From a virus: a stretch of 64,000 nt of DNA. The DNA lies in IMG/VR virus record IMGVR_UViG_3300027806_000001, positions 119,469 to 183,468 of that record. One strand, given 5' to 3'. Made by a program: the position numbers and the translations under genes. Below the pieces are notes generated by a model. The model was not told the DNA's origin and made no database searches. It worked only from the letters and a program-made list of their open reading frames with translations. Of this stretch, positions 31,641 to 40,633 are shown piece after piece. How positions within the stretch are numbered: the stretch's first letter is position 1; each line of letters begins with the position of its first letter.

Positions 31641-33209
31641 TCAGGCGTTTCCGCTCGGGTGTTCCTTGCGCATCTTCTCCATCGTCTCCCGCATGCGGGC
31701 CGACAGGTCCATCTTGCCGGCCGTCGGAGCGTTCGGCACCGAGGTCACGCCAGGAACCTGCGGGGCCGGAGCCTGCGGAGTCCTCGGAGCCTGCGGGGCC
31801 GGAGCCTGCGGGGCCGGAGCCTGCGGGGCCGGAGCCTGCGGAGTCCTCGGAGCCTGCGGAGTCCTCGGAGCCTGCGGGGCCGGAGCCTGCGGGGCCGGAG
31901 CCTGCGGAGTCCTCGGAGCCTGCGGAGTCCTCGGAGCCTGCGGAGCAGGCGCCCGGGGAGCCGGGGCGCGCGGAGCCGGAGGGGCCTCCCCATCGAGCTG
32001 CTCCTGCCCGTCCTCGCCGCCCTCGTACGAATCAGGCACGCCGACGGACGATCCCGCCGAGATCACGCCGGCACCCTCGAGCGCCCACTCGTCCCCAGGG
32101 AACGCCTCGAGCAGCCACTGGATCTGCAGCTGCTCGTTGTTGTCCGCCAGGTAGTCCGCGATCGGACGGGCCTTCATCAGGACCTCCTCGGGCAGCTGGT
32201 AGCCGCCCATCGCGTCGGCCAGGTTGTCGACCCGGCAGCAGTAGGCGTCCATCTGCGCGGGGCCGGCCTTGTAGCTGGACCAGGTGACGAGCTTCTGCAC
32301 CGACGCGAAGTCGGAGTGCAGGAAGCCGGCCTCCCAGGCAAGCTGGGCGTCGACGTCCTCGTAGATGTCGCCGAACTGCTCGCGGACGTAGTTCTCGTCG
32401 CAGGCCTGGGAGAGAGCCAGGCCGTCGGTGCGCTGGAACCACACGTCGTAGAAGCCCTCCTTGTCGCGGGCGTTCACCGGGCTCTGGATGCCGGTGACCT
32501 GGTTGACGAGCAGCACGCGCTGCTGGGGCCAGCAGGGCTGGTTGTTCTCGTCGACCGTGTAGCTCTTGCCGACGTTGGAGACCATGAACCCGTTGAGCAG
32601 CAGCGTCCGCTTGCCGCGGGCGATGGCCGCCTTGCTGTCAGGGCCGCCGGTGTCGTTCGGCGGGCAGAGCTCGAGGGCCCGGCGCACCTTGGCCGACCGG
32701 GGGTCGACCTGGATGCTCGGGACCGTGCGCTTCAGCGTCCGGTCGAACTTGTAGCCGCCGGCGGTGCGCCAGAGGTAGTCGTAGAGCTTGTACATGGGGC
32801 TGCGGTAGCCCTTGCCCCACTCGCGCTCGACCTGGATGACGGAGCCGTCCTCCCCCTCCTGGATGTTGATCGCGAGGATGTCGCGGCGATTCTTGCGGTC
32901 CGGGTTGTTGCCCACCTTGCGGTAGACGAGGACGTGGTCGAGGCCGTACTGGCCCAGGGTCGGCACGTAGCCGAACTTCTCGTCGCCCCGGACGCCGCCA
33001 CTGGTCATCGCCTGGCTGGCGCCGTGCGACGGGTGCGGAGGCACGAGGATGAAGCTGCACGGGCCCTGGGTGCCCAGGTAGGAGAGCGGCGGAGCCTCGT
33101 CGTTGAGGATCTTCTGCCACTCGGAGCTGCCGTTGCCGTCGCCCCCGGAGGAGGCGTCGTCGCTGATGCGTCGGTTGATGTCACGGAAATTGCGGTTCTG
33201 GCTGGTCAT
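31641..33209 (-). CDS. Repeat-tailed protein of the replication block, 522 aa
   Basis: About 380 ordered residues, beta-rich in the first half with basic and aromatic patches, are followed by a tail of roughly 75 residues made of repeats APAPQ and APRTPQ, then a short charged helix. Position between uvsX-like and DNA polymerase genes suggests a ssDNA-binding or accessory replication protein, in analogy with the gp32 place in T4-like systems, but no OB-fold motif can be shown. Start ATG is set by the spacing to the polymerase stop; the leader has AAAAAATCC and AGAGAAAG. Confidence in function is low. Confidence 0.6.
   Translation of the reverse strand: MTSQNRNFRDINRRISDDASSGGDGNGSSEWQKILNDEAPPLSYLGTQGPCSFILVPPHPSHGASQAMTSGGVRGDEKFGYVPTLGQYGLDHVLVYRKVGNNPDRKNRRDILAINIQEGEDGSVIQVEREWGKGYRSPMYKLYDYLWRTAGGYKFDRTLKRTVPSIQVDPRSAKVRRALELCPPNDTGGPDSKAAIARGKRTLLLNGFMVSNVGKSYTVDENNQPCWPQQRVLLVNQVTGIQSPVNARDKEGFYDVWFQRTDGLALSQACDENYVREQFGDIYEDVDAQLAWEAGFLHSDFASVQKLVTWSSYKAGPAQMDAYCCRVDNLADAMGGYQLPEEVLMKARPIADYLADNNEQLQIQWLLEAFPGDEWALEGAGVISAGSSVGVPDSYEGGEDGQEQLDGEAPPAPRAPAPRAPAPQAPRTPQAPRTPQAPAPQAPAPQAPRTPQAPRTPQAPAPQAPAPQAPAPQAPRTPQAPAPQVPGVTSVPNAPTAGKMDLSARMRETMEKMRKEHPSGNA
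31751..31981. repeat. Tandem 15- and 18-bp coding repeats
   Basis: Alternating units GCCTGCGGGGCCGGA (15 bases) and GCCTGCGGAGTCCTCGGA (18 bases) encode APAPQ and APRTPQ. A larger block of two 18-base units plus several 15-base units is itself repeated, indicating slippage or unequal exchange. It lies wholly inside the gene at 31641 and keeps the reading frame. Confidence 0.9.
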
Positions 33210-33240
33210 GGGTCTTTCTCTGGATTTTTTTCTTGCGGGT

Positions 33241-36138
33241 TCACTTGACGTACTTCGCGAGGGAAGGATAGCGGGCCACGTCCTCGTCGGAAAGAGGCTC
33301 GCCCCATCTCACGCACACTTCGGGATCAATCGAAAGCAGCAGGTCCGATCCCGGGATCCTGCAGTTCTCGCACATCGCGGTCGAGACGACCTCCATGGTC
33401 TCCTCGACCTGCTCCACCGGACACTTGAACAGGATCTGATCGTGCACTGACATCAGGATCTTGAACCTCAGGTGCGGCCTCTCGAGCCGCCTCGCGAGGT
33501 ACACGTTGACCAGCGCCAGCGACATGAGGTCGCCGACCGTCCCCTGGATGGGGGAGTTCATGGCCTGGCGCTCCTGATGGGAGAGCATCTCCCGGTCCGT
33601 CGTGGGCTCGAACCGCCTGCGGCGGCCGAACCCGTTCTCCACGTGCCCTACGAGCACCACCGCCGCCTTCAGGGTCTCGAGCCAGTTCGCCAGTTCGGGA
33701 AACGTCGTCTTGAACTTGTTGACCGCGTTCTGGGCCTCCTCCTGCGTGATCTCGATGCCCTCCAGCCGGACCGCCCCGGCGACCGCCGCAGCCCCCCGGC
33801 CGTAGGCGATGCCGAAGACGATCGTCTTGGCGATCGTGCGGAACTTGGTCCACCCCTGCTCCTTGAGCCAGTCCTTCAGGCCCTTGGAGTATTCGGCCGG
33901 AGGCCGCTCGAGCTTGAACATCTCGACGGCCACCTCGGAGTGGAAGTCGGCGTCCGGATCGGACAGCTTGACCTGCATGGCGCTGTCCTTGGCGAGCCAG
34001 GCCATCACGAACAGCTCGGCCTGCTTCCAGTCGCAGTCGAGCAGGCACCACCCCTCCTCCTCGGTGAAGCACGAGCGGATCGGGGGAGGAGGCGACGGAT
34101 CGCCCTTGAACGCCTTGGACACCAGGCCCTCGGCGGTCTTGGGCATCTGCGCCATGTTGGGGTCGCTGTGGCCGTACCGGCCGGTCTCGATCGTCTGCCG
34201 GATCCTGCAGTGGATGCGGCCATCCGGCCAGACCTTGGACAGCAGGCCCTTTTCGACCGAATGCACCCCCGCCTCGTCCTCCTGGAACGAGCCGGTGAAG
34301 TTCTTCACGGTCTGCGCGACCGCGGAGTACAGCTGCATCGCCTCCAGGAACGGATCGTCGGGATGATCGAGCCGGAGGGAGGTCAGCGTCTCCTTGTCCG
34401 TCGACGGCGAGGCTGTCTTCAGGGCCTCGGGCTTGCGGACCACCTCCTCCCACTTGCGGCCGTCGGTCGCCAGCACCGGAGTGAACCTGCGCAGCAGGAC
34501 GCCGGGCGGCACGGCGGCCTCCTTGCCGGGCTTCGACCAGCCGAACATCGCCAGGGCCCTCTGCGGCGGCGAGTCGGGGTTGAACTCCGGCCACTTGAGC
34601 AGGCCCCTGAGCCTGTTGGCCAGCTCGTCCCGCTTGGCGGTGTACTTCTGCGCCAGCAGCACGAGCCTCTCCCGGTCGATCAGCATGCCGGTGTTCTCCA
34701 TCTCCAGGATGGGGAGCGTGGCCGGCATGACGATGTCCCGGAACAGGGAGGAGATCCTCTCGTTGCCAGGGGCCGCCATCTCCTCGCGCTGGATGAGGAA
34801 GATCCTGAAGGTGCCGTCGGCGTCGGCCGCCGCGTACGGCTCCAGGATCTCGTCAGGGATGCCTCCGTAGCCCAGCGTCTCGAGGTCGTACTTGTTGGAC
34901 TTGATCCACTGCGACAGCGGCAGGTCGTACCTGCCCAGGTCGGTGTGCCTGGCGATGTAGTTCTCGAGGCCCTGGGGCCAGTTCTCGTCCAGCAGGTGCC
35001 CGGCGAGGCCGGTGTCCCAGCCTCCGAGGACCCCGAGCTCGACGTCGACCCCGTGGTGCTGCAGCCATGGCAGGTCGGCGCGGATGAAGTGCGCGACCAG
35101 ACCCAGGTCCTTGATCAGCCTGCGGATCTCCGCCCAGGTCTCCTCGTGGCGCTCCTGCAGCTCGGTGGGTGTCTTCCCAGCCCCGTGCAGCACTACCACG
35201 AGGGCCTTGCCAGGGGCCCACGAGAACTGGACGCACCTCAGCCAGCCGTCCTGAGGGTTGGAGCCGCCCCACTCGCAGTCGACCGAGACGTACCCGACCG
35301 CCTCCCGCCGGATGCGGTCGACGTGCTCCCTGAGCTGCTCGACGCCGCGGCAGTAGATGTACTCGGTCTCGACTCGCTCCTGAGCCTTGGCGGGCCCGGC
35401 CAGCTCGTTGGCCAGCCTGGAGAGCTCGAGGCCGATCGGACCGCGGTTCTCGGGCGAGTACTGGATGGACGAGAAGTCCATGACCGCCGCGGTGCGGACC
35501 CCCAGCGGGCTCTCCTCGGCGGACAGGGTCCTGCCCCTCATGGAATCGGCCGTGGCCTTGGCGCCCAGCACGGCCTTGAGGACCTTGCTGCCCAGGAGCA
35601 CGACCATCTCCGGCCCGACCACCTCGATCTCGCGCTTCAGCGCCGGCATGAAGGAATCGACCAGGTCCTTTGGGATGGCCGGCTTCTTGCCGTCGACGCT
35701 GTGCTTGACGAGCGTGGTGTAGTAGCAGTCGGACGGGAAGCCGGACTTGGCGGCCAGGGCCTCGAACTCCGGCACCCAGTCTCCGTGCATCAGGCGGCAC
35801 GCCTGGGTCTCGGCCGTGTTGGGCCAGGATCCCACCAGCATGACCCGGGCCTCCCGCGGGCCCTCCTCCTTGGTGGTCACGTGGATGCCCGGCAGCAGCA
35901 CCACCTGCTGCAGCCTCGACGCCTCCTCGGCCGGCACGGTCATGCAGGTCACCTGGCGCAGCATCTCGTCGAACGCCCAGGCCACCTGCTGCCCGGTCTC
36001 CTCGGCCCTGCGGACCGCGATGGCGCCGTAGCGCTCCAGGTCCGGGTTCACCGGCGGCTTCTCGACCACCGCCTTCTTCCTGCCCTTGGACGAAACGGCC
36101 GCCTCTCCGGCGGCCTCAGACTTGCCCTTGGATGTCAT
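33241..36138 (-). CDS. Family A DNA polymerase with N-terminal glycosylase-like region and 3'-5' exonuclease, 965 aa
   Basis: Three parts in order. Residues about 80-250 resemble the uracil-DNA glycosylase fold (VMLVGSWPN, VVLLGSKVLKAVLG), but the active-site motif and Fe-S cysteines are missing. An exonuclease domain follows with VSVDCEWGG, HFIRADLPWL and YAAADADGT. The polymerase domain has motif A DCDWKQAEL (701-709), motif B RTIAKTIVFGIAYG (767-780) and motif C VHDQ (898-901), where most family A enzymes have HDE. Size and fusion fit some lytic phage replicases. Strong AGGAG start. The replicase of this phage. Confidence 0.85.
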   Translation of the reverse strand: MTSKGKSEAAGEAAVSSKGRKKAVVEKPPVNPDLERYGAIAVRRAEETGQQVAWAFDEMLRQVTCMTVPAEEASRLQQVVLLPGIHVTTKEEGPREARVMLVGSWPNTAETQACRLMHGDWVPEFEALAAKSGFPSDCYYTTLVKHSVDGKKPAIPKDLVDSFMPALKREIEVVGPEMVVLLGSKVLKAVLGAKATADSMRGRTLSAEESPLGVRTAAVMDFSSIQYSPENRGPIGLELSRLANELAGPAKAQERVETEYIYCRGVEQLREHVDRIRREAVGYVSVDCEWGGSNPQDGWLRCVQFSWAPGKALVVVLHGAGKTPTELQERHEETWAEIRRLIKDLGLVAHFIRADLPWLQHHGVDVELGVLGGWDTGLAGHLLDENWPQGLENYIARHTDLGRYDLPLSQWIKSNKYDLETLGYGGIPDEILEPYAAADADGTFRIFLIQREEMAAPGNERISSLFRDIVMPATLPILEMENTGMLIDRERLVLLAQKYTAKRDELANRLRGLLKWPEFNPDSPPQRALAMFGWSKPGKEAAVPPGVLLRRFTPVLATDGRKWEEVVRKPEALKTASPSTDKETLTSLRLDHPDDPFLEAMQLYSAVAQTVKNFTGSFQEDEAGVHSVEKGLLSKVWPDGRIHCRIRQTIETGRYGHSDPNMAQMPKTAEGLVSKAFKGDPSPPPPIRSCFTEEEGWCLLDCDWKQAELFVMAWLAKDSAMQVKLSDPDADFHSEVAVEMFKLERPPAEYSKGLKDWLKEQGWTKFRTIAKTIVFGIAYGRGAAAVAGAVRLEGIEITQEEAQNAVNKFKTTFPELANWLETLKAAVVLVGHVENGFGRRRRFEPTTDREMLSHQERQAMNSPIQGTVGDLMSLALVNVYLARRLERPHLRFKILMSVHDQILFKCPVEQVEETMEVVSTAMCENCRIPGSDLLLSIDPEVCVRWGEPLSDEDVARYPSLAKYVK

Positions 36139-36165
36139 GCTTTGCTCCTGTTCCTGATTCCATGG

Positions 36166-36357
36166 TCAGATCTTGATGTCGGTGATGTCGGCCGGACCGT
36201 CGACCATCGTTATGGAGTCCCACTCCTCGTTGAAACCCTCGGTCTCGTGCAGGTAATCGACGAGCCTCTTGACCGTGATGAGCCTGTCGCTCGTCACGCG
36301 GTAGACGAACGAGCCCGCATTGCGGAACTCGACGACCACAAGCGCCTGGTACTTCAC
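36166..36357 (-). CDS. Small alpha/beta protein, 63 aa (GTG start)
   Basis: GTG overlapping the upstream stop, preceded by GGGGGTGGCGC, the same sequence that precedes the GTG of the gene upstream. A small beta-alpha-beta composition (VVVEFRNAGSFVYRVTSDRL). Function unknown. Confidence 0.55.
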   Translation of the reverse strand: MKYQALVVVEFRNAGSFVYRVTSDRLITVKRLVDYLHETEGFNEEWDSITMVDGPADITDIKI

Positions 36358-36494
36358 GCGCCACCCCCAAACAGCAGCCAGCCGATGGCTATGCCGACAA
36401 TGCAGCCGATCGCGAATCCCGCGCCAGCGGCGATGAACCCGAATCGGAGTACCGCGACCCCCATCTCGTCGTACAGTTGATTACCCCAGTTCAC
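36354..36494 (-). CDS. Single-pass membrane protein, 46 aa (GTG start)
   Basis: GTG start inside a GTGA overlap with the gene upstream, GGGGGTGGCGC before it. A short polar beginning (MNWGNQLYDEMGV) leads into a Gly/Ala/Ile-rich helix of about 25 residues ending in a GGGA tail. Holin-like size and topology are possible, but evidence is thin. Both ends overlap neighbours by four bases, which supports a real gene. Confidence 0.65.
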   Translation of the reverse strand: MNWGNQLYDEMGVAVLRFGFIAAGAGFAIGCIVGIAIGWLLFGGGA

Positions 36495-36775
36495 GCGCCA
36501 CCCCCTTCCTTCTTGGCGAAGCAGTTCCAGCCGTTCACCTCAGCCACGTGCTCCGGCTTGACGGGCTCCGTACGAGGCTGGGGGTTGTGCTCGTTCTCGA
36601 TCTCGGCGATGATCTCGCAGGCGGTCCGAAGGTGTGCGGTGCGCTCGGCCAGCTCGGCCTGCAGGCGCTTCATCTCGTCCGCGTACCTTCGCAGGGCCAT
36701 GGCCAGAGGGTAGACGCTCTCCGCGGCGACAGCCCACGCCTGCATCTGGGCAATCATCTCTTTGTCCTTGCTCAT
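36491..36775 (-). CDS. Hypothetical coiled-coil protein, 94 aa
   Basis: Opens with MSKDKEMIAQMQAWAVAAES, a helical heptad region to about residue 60, then a Pro-rich segment and a Gly end. AGGAG upstream; ATGA overlap with ClpS-like gene. Function unknown. Confidence 0.55.
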   Translation of the reverse strand: MSKDKEMIAQMQAWAVAAESVYPLAMALRRYADEMKRLQAELAERTAHLRTACEIIAEIENEHNPQPRTEPVKPEHVAEVNGWNCFAKKEGGGA

Positions 36776-37077
36776 TGCTCCTTGCCTCCTTCTTCCTCAG
36801 GTTCCACGGTCACGGCAAGTCCCTCGGCCTGCAGCCGCTCCGAGATCAGCTCGGCGAACTCCAGGTGCGTGACCTTGACGGTCCTCTTGCCGAACAGGTG
36901 GGTCTCGATGGCCAGGTCCGTCGCCGCGTTGACGTCCAGCCCCAGGACCTCCATCAGGGCGGCCTCGACCTCGTCGAAGGTGTGCTCCTGGTCGTTGTGC
37001 AGGACGACGCGATACTTGCGCAGCTCCGAGGACCTGGCCTGGGGGCTGCCCTTCTTTCCCTTCCGGGGTGTCTTCAT
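36772..37077 (-). CDS. ClpS-like adaptor of the Clp protease, 101 aa
   Basis: Core matches ClpS: YRVVLHNDQEHTFDEVEAAL (about residues 22-41) with the Asn-Asp pair that grips an N-degron, and ETHLFGKRTVKV with the conserved His. ClpS delivers proteins bearing destabilising N-terminal residues to ClpAP. A basic N-terminal extension (about 20 residues) is longer than usual. A phage copy could redirect host proteolysis. AAAGG before the ATG. Confidence in fold is good. Confidence 0.8.
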   Translation of the reverse strand: MKTPRKGKKGSPQARSSELRKYRVVLHNDQEHTFDEVEAALMEVLGLDVNAATDLAIETHLFGKRTVKVTHLEFAELISERLQAEGLAVTVEPEEEGGKEQ

Positions 37078-37080
37078 GTC

Positions 37081-37521
37081 TCAGCCTTTCTTGAGGTCTT
37101 TCAGCAGGCCCAGCAGCTCGTCGAGCCTGTCCAGCACCATCTCGTGCTTCTCGTCGATCTGGTCTATGCGCAGGTTGAGCCGCTCCATCTCGCAGGTCAG
37201 GCTGATTCCTCCGCGTTCGGCGCCGTCTTCAGGACTCTGTACGACCAGGTCGCGGGCCACGATCGTGCAGACCTGGTCTTTGACATTCATGCCGACGTCG
37301 ACCGAGTCTTTTGTATAAGTCGCCGTCGCCCAGTTGACGCCTGCGTCGGTGCAGACAAGCGTCTGCCCCGGCTGCCCACATTGCGGCAGCGTGAACGGTA
37401 CAGTGACATCGAGGCCGACGTTCGACAGCGTGACGCCGTACGAATCCTGCAATCCAGACTTGCCGGAGATCCAGGGGTCATCGCACTCGGGTTGTGGACT
37501 GGCATCCTCAGAGTCGACCAT
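37081..37521 (-). CDS. Hypothetical protein with beta domain and coiled coil, 146 aa
   Basis: Acidic start, then a beta-rich middle (DVTVPFTLPQCGQPGQTLVC) and a C-terminal coiled coil (RIDQIDEKHEMVLDRLDELL). The layout, beta domain plus trimerising helix, recalls small virion or fibre proteins. GGGAGG upstream. GC content is slightly lower than in the polymerase gene. Function unknown. Confidence 0.5.
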   Translation of the reverse strand: MVDSEDASPQPECDDPWISGKSGLQDSYGVTLSNVGLDVTVPFTLPQCGQPGQTLVCTDAGVNWATATYTKDSVDVGMNVKDQVCTIVARDLVVQSPEDGAERGGISLTCEMERLNLRIDQIDEKHEMVLDRLDELLGLLKDLKKG

Positions 37522-37537
37522 CGCGCACCTCCCTTGA

Positions 37538-38632
37538 TCATTGCGGCGCGCCGGAACGTCCCAGCGCATCCTCGATCATACCAAGCAAGGTGTCGGAGTC
37601 AAGGCTCGCGGCGTCCTTTCCTTCCGGCAGCAGCACCGTGGTGCAGCCCCCTGCGACCTGCTTTCGGAGTCGCTCGATGCAGCCGTAGATCCGGCCGTTG
37701 GCCGCGGCCTCGGACTCGATCAGGAAGACGATCCGGCCGTCCTTGAACCGGGCGGCCAGCAGCTCCTCCTGCATGGGCCTGGGGTACATGCCGAAGGTCG
37801 AGACGCCGGCCGCCCCGCAGGCGATCGCCGACAGGGTGCCCTCGGAGACCAGGCAGAAGGATCCGCCCGAGAACGCCGCGGCCTCGTCCAGCCGGTACAC
37901 GGTCGTGCCGGTGGCGTACCCCGGCGCGTTCAGGTACTTCCTGATGACCTGCTTGCCGGTGACGGGGTCCTTAGGGATCTCGCCCACGTACCTGGCCAGC
38001 CATCCGTGCCACGCGCCCTGCTGGATGTTGGGGATGATGATTCGGTTCTCGGGAGTGACCAGGTGCCAGTTGCCGGCGCCGTCCTGGATGCTCCTCTTCC
38101 ACGGGCTGCGGCTGCAGTAGACGAACCCGTACTCGTCGGACAGCAGGTCCAGGTCGAACCCTCGGCCGGCCAGGTACTGCGCCGCCGGATGGTCCGACGG
38201 CAGTCCGTTGACCGGGGTCAGGTCCTGCGGGTCGCCCGGCAGGTCCATCCGGTGGTGCGCGCCGGAACGGGCCTCCTGCAGGGCGTGCTCCTGCAGCCGG
38301 GGACCGCCCCTCAGGATGTCGAACAGGTCGACCTTGCAGTCCTCGTTCCAGCACTTCGTGCAGGAGAAGACCCGCCGGTTGGCCTTGGTGCAGAACACGC
38401 CCCACATGTGGCCGACGTAGAACCGGCCGCGCGTGTCCCCGCACTCCGGGCAGTTGACCGAGTAGGTCTCGCCCCAGTCCCTCCACTCGATGAAGCCGCG
38501 GGGCCTGTCCGCGGCGTACGAGTCCAGGTCGATCCGGATCTCGTACGCCGCGGGGGACCCGGGATTGGTGACGTGCACGTGGCCGAAGCAGTTGCCGAGG
38601 GCCTCGCGCAGGTCGGGGTTCAGGTAGGTCAT
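37538..38632 (-). CDS. DNA primase (DnaG-type), 364 aa
   Basis: Makes RNA primers for the replicase. Zinc-binding region: CPECGD (about residues 60-65) followed 30 residues later by CTKCWNEDC. A TOPRIM-like domain follows: FCLVSEGTLSAIACG supplies the Glu motif, but the usual Asp-x-Asp is Glu-x-Glu (IESEAAANG). The N-terminus is short and the C-terminal helicase-binding region is missing, so the helicase is separate and encoded directly upstream with ATGA overlap. GAGGAG before the ATG. Confidence 0.7.
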   Translation of the reverse strand: MTYLNPDLREALGNCFGHVHVTNPGSPAAYEIRIDLDSYAADRPRGFIEWRDWGETYSVNCPECGDTRGRFYVGHMWGVFCTKANRRVFSCTKCWNEDCKVDLFDILRGGPRLQEHALQEARSGAHHRMDLPGDPQDLTPVNGLPSDHPAAQYLAGRGFDLDLLSDEYGFVYCSRSPWKRSIQDGAGNWHLVTPENRIIIPNIQQGAWHGWLARYVGEIPKDPVTGKQVIRKYLNAPGYATGTTVYRLDEAAAFSGGSFCLVSEGTLSAIACGAAGVSTFGMYPRPMQEELLAARFKDGRIVFLIESEAAANGRIYGCIERLRKQVAGGCTTVLLPEGKDAASLDSDTLLGMIEDALGRSGAPQ

Positions 38633-40068
38633 CCCAGGTTGCTCCTCACCACGTCGTCGTACCACGGCGCCTCGGCCTTCGGGGCCCTGGACCGGGATCC
38701 CTCGACCTTCATGGTCTCCGTGTTGATGTCCCTCTCGTCGACGGTGCGCCACACCGAGTGGGCGCCGTCCATCTGGATCAGCATGTCCCTGAAGGGCTCG
38801 CCGTTGCGGATCTTCGGGGCGTTGATCCAGGCCAGGTGGCTCTCCTTGTCGCGGTTGCCGACGCAGATCACGGTGTCCATGTAGTGGTGCAGGGTCCTGC
38901 ACATGAACGCGTCCGTGGGCTGCGGCTTGTTGCGGGGACCCTTGGCCGAGGCCTCGGTGCCCAGCTGGTGGAACAGGAACATGTTGACCTTGAGGGCGTC
39001 CCCGGTCTTGCGGAGGTCGTCGGCGATGCGGTTCATCGTCTTCGTGGTCTCCGCCTCCGGGATGTTCCTGGCGGCCATGAAGTTGTTGGTCATGGGGCCC
39101 AGCCAGTCGATGCCGATGTACTCGGGGTTGAACCCGTCGTCCTGCGACCGCTTGACGATGTCCGCGATCTCGGCGGCCCCTCCGCAGCCGCCTCCGTGGG
39201 TCCTGGCGGCCTCGAGCTGGTCGACGATCCGGATGCGGCCCCTGAGCTTGCCCTTGATCTCGTCGTACTTCGCGCGCATGGCGCCGTCGGCTCCGAACTC
39301 GCCCGGGCCTATGCCCTGGAACGCGCCGACGGCGTAGCCCATGGCGCAGGCGTAGATGCGGTTCGTGATGCCCGGGGTGGCCCCCTGCTCGTACGTGATG
39401 ATCAGGCTCTTCCGGCCGATCAGGGCCGTCGTGGTCGCGATCTGCACGTTGGTCAGGGTCTTGCCGCCGCCGGACGGGGCGAGGAACAGCGCGGTCTCGC
39501 CTGGGATCGCCCCGCCGCTGGTCACCCTGTCGATGTAGTCCACGCCCCACGGGGTGCGCTTCAGCGCGGACAGCAGCGGCTCGTCCCCGGCGAACGGGTC
39601 GATGAAGGCCGCCTTGCTGATCGACGCCTTGGCGATCTCCCGGTTCAGGTCCGAGATCTGCCCGATCAGGTCCGGGCTGTCCGACAGCGCCGTGGCCATG
39701 GGCCGGATCTTCCTGTCCAGTATGAACCTGGCCAGGCAGTCCAGCACGTGGCCCTGGAGGTCGTCCAGCGGGCCCTGGTGGTCGAAGTAGACCCACCTGA
39801 CCAGGTCGCAGAAGGCCATGGCGTCGTCCTCCCTCACCGAGCCCGACATCACGAAGTCGTTCTCGAAGGTCGAGACCAGCACCTGGTACGGCATCTCCTT
39901 CGCGCAGGACAGGTGCCACTTCTTGCCCATGACGAACGACAGCCTCAGGGCCACCTCGGGGCGCAGGAAGTCCTTCTCGTCCAGCTTCTGCATGGCCGTG
40001 GCCATGACCTCCGGCATCCTCAGGAAACCGAGGGCCAGCCATCTGACGTCAAGATTCGCGGTGTTCAC
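38629..40068 (-). CDS. DnaB-like replicative helicase, 479 aa (GTG start)
   Basis: RecA-fold helicase domain with Walker A APSGGGKT (197-204), the DnaB-type ITYEQGATPG region, Walker B in IGIDWLGPM, and a later FLFHQLG. The N-terminal 150 residues are helical and link to the primase. GTG 40068 overlaps the upstream stop with AAGGAG upstream. Together with the primase it forms the lagging-strand machine. Confidence 0.8.
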   Translation of the reverse strand: MNTANLDVRWLALGFLRMPEVMATAMQKLDEKDFLRPEVALRLSFVMGKKWHLSCAKEMPYQVLVSTFENDFVMSGSVREDDAMAFCDLVRWVYFDHQGPLDDLQGHVLDCLARFILDRKIRPMATALSDSPDLIGQISDLNREIAKASISKAAFIDPFAGDEPLLSALKRTPWGVDYIDRVTSGGAIPGETALFLAPSGGGKTLTNVQIATTTALIGRKSLIITYEQGATPGITNRIYACAMGYAVGAFQGIGPGEFGADGAMRAKYDEIKGKLRGRIRIVDQLEAARTHGGGCGGAAEIADIVKRSQDDGFNPEYIGIDWLGPMTNNFMAARNIPEAETTKTMNRIADDLRKTGDALKVNMFLFHQLGTEASAKGPRNKPQPTDAFMCRTLHHYMDTVICVGNRDKESHLAWINAPKIRNGEPFRDMLIQMDGAHSVWRTVDERDINTETMKVEGSRSRAPKAEAPWYDDVVRSNLG

Positions 40069-40633
40069 GCCTTGCTCCTTCGAATACCTCCGGGGGAACC
40101 ACTTCCGAGAAACAGGCCTGGTAGACCGGGTTCCAGTACGCCTGCCTGCGCGCCTGCACGAGCACCTCCGGCGGCAGCTCCCCGGTCCTGCCGGAGAGCG
40201 ACGCCATCGAGTACACGAACACCGGATCGAAGCAGTGCACAGGATCCAGCAGCGCGCGCAGCTGGTCCTCGCCGGCCGAGACGAGGAGGTCCAGCTTGGA
40301 GGACATGAGGGCCAGGGCCTGCGCCACCTGCAGCCGGCGCACGTCCGGGGCGCCCTCGGCCCCGTACTTGTCGAGCATCTTCTCGTCGGCGAACTTGGCC
40401 GGGGTCGGGTACCCCGGGAACTCGACGTGGAACCTCCACTCGACGTAGCACCGCGGGTCGAACCCCCTGACCCTGCAGTGCGCCGCCACCTTCCTCCAGT
40501 GGGGGTCCGTCTTGACGGATCCCAGCGAGGCGTGCAGGTCGACCGGGTCCCGGGTGACCCGGACCTTGCACTTCCCGAAGACCTCCTTCAGCAGCCTCAG
40601 GCCTGCCTCAGGTCTATCTCGACGGTCGTCCAT
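40049..40633 (-). CDS. Hypothetical protein of the helicase cluster, 194 aa
   Basis: Real frame chosen by composition and the GAGGAG five bases before ATG 40633. It overlaps the SF2 helicase by 37 and DnaB-like gene by 20 bases. Helical with a central aromatic region (VEWRFHVEFPGYPTPAKF). No motif recognised; position between two helicases suggests a loader or accessory protein. Confidence 0.6.
   Translation of the reverse strand: MDDRRDRPEAGLRLLKEVFGKCKVRVTRDPVDLHASLGSVKTDPHWRKVAAHCRVRGFDPRCYVEWRFHVEFPGYPTPAKFADEKMLDKYGAEGAPDVRRLQVAQALALMSSKLDLLVSAGEDQLRALLDPVHCFDPVFVYSMASLSGRTGELPPEVLVQARRQAYWNPVYQACFSEVVPPEVFEGARREHRES

Noticed and set aside
31751-31981. Possible CRISPR array
   Set aside because: Units are 15-18 bases, contiguous and in frame, with no spacers; it codes a protein tail.
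33472-36480. 1,000-codon plus-strand frame opposite the polymerase gene
   Set aside because: Mirror frame of a real gene; the minus strand carries all polymerase motifs.
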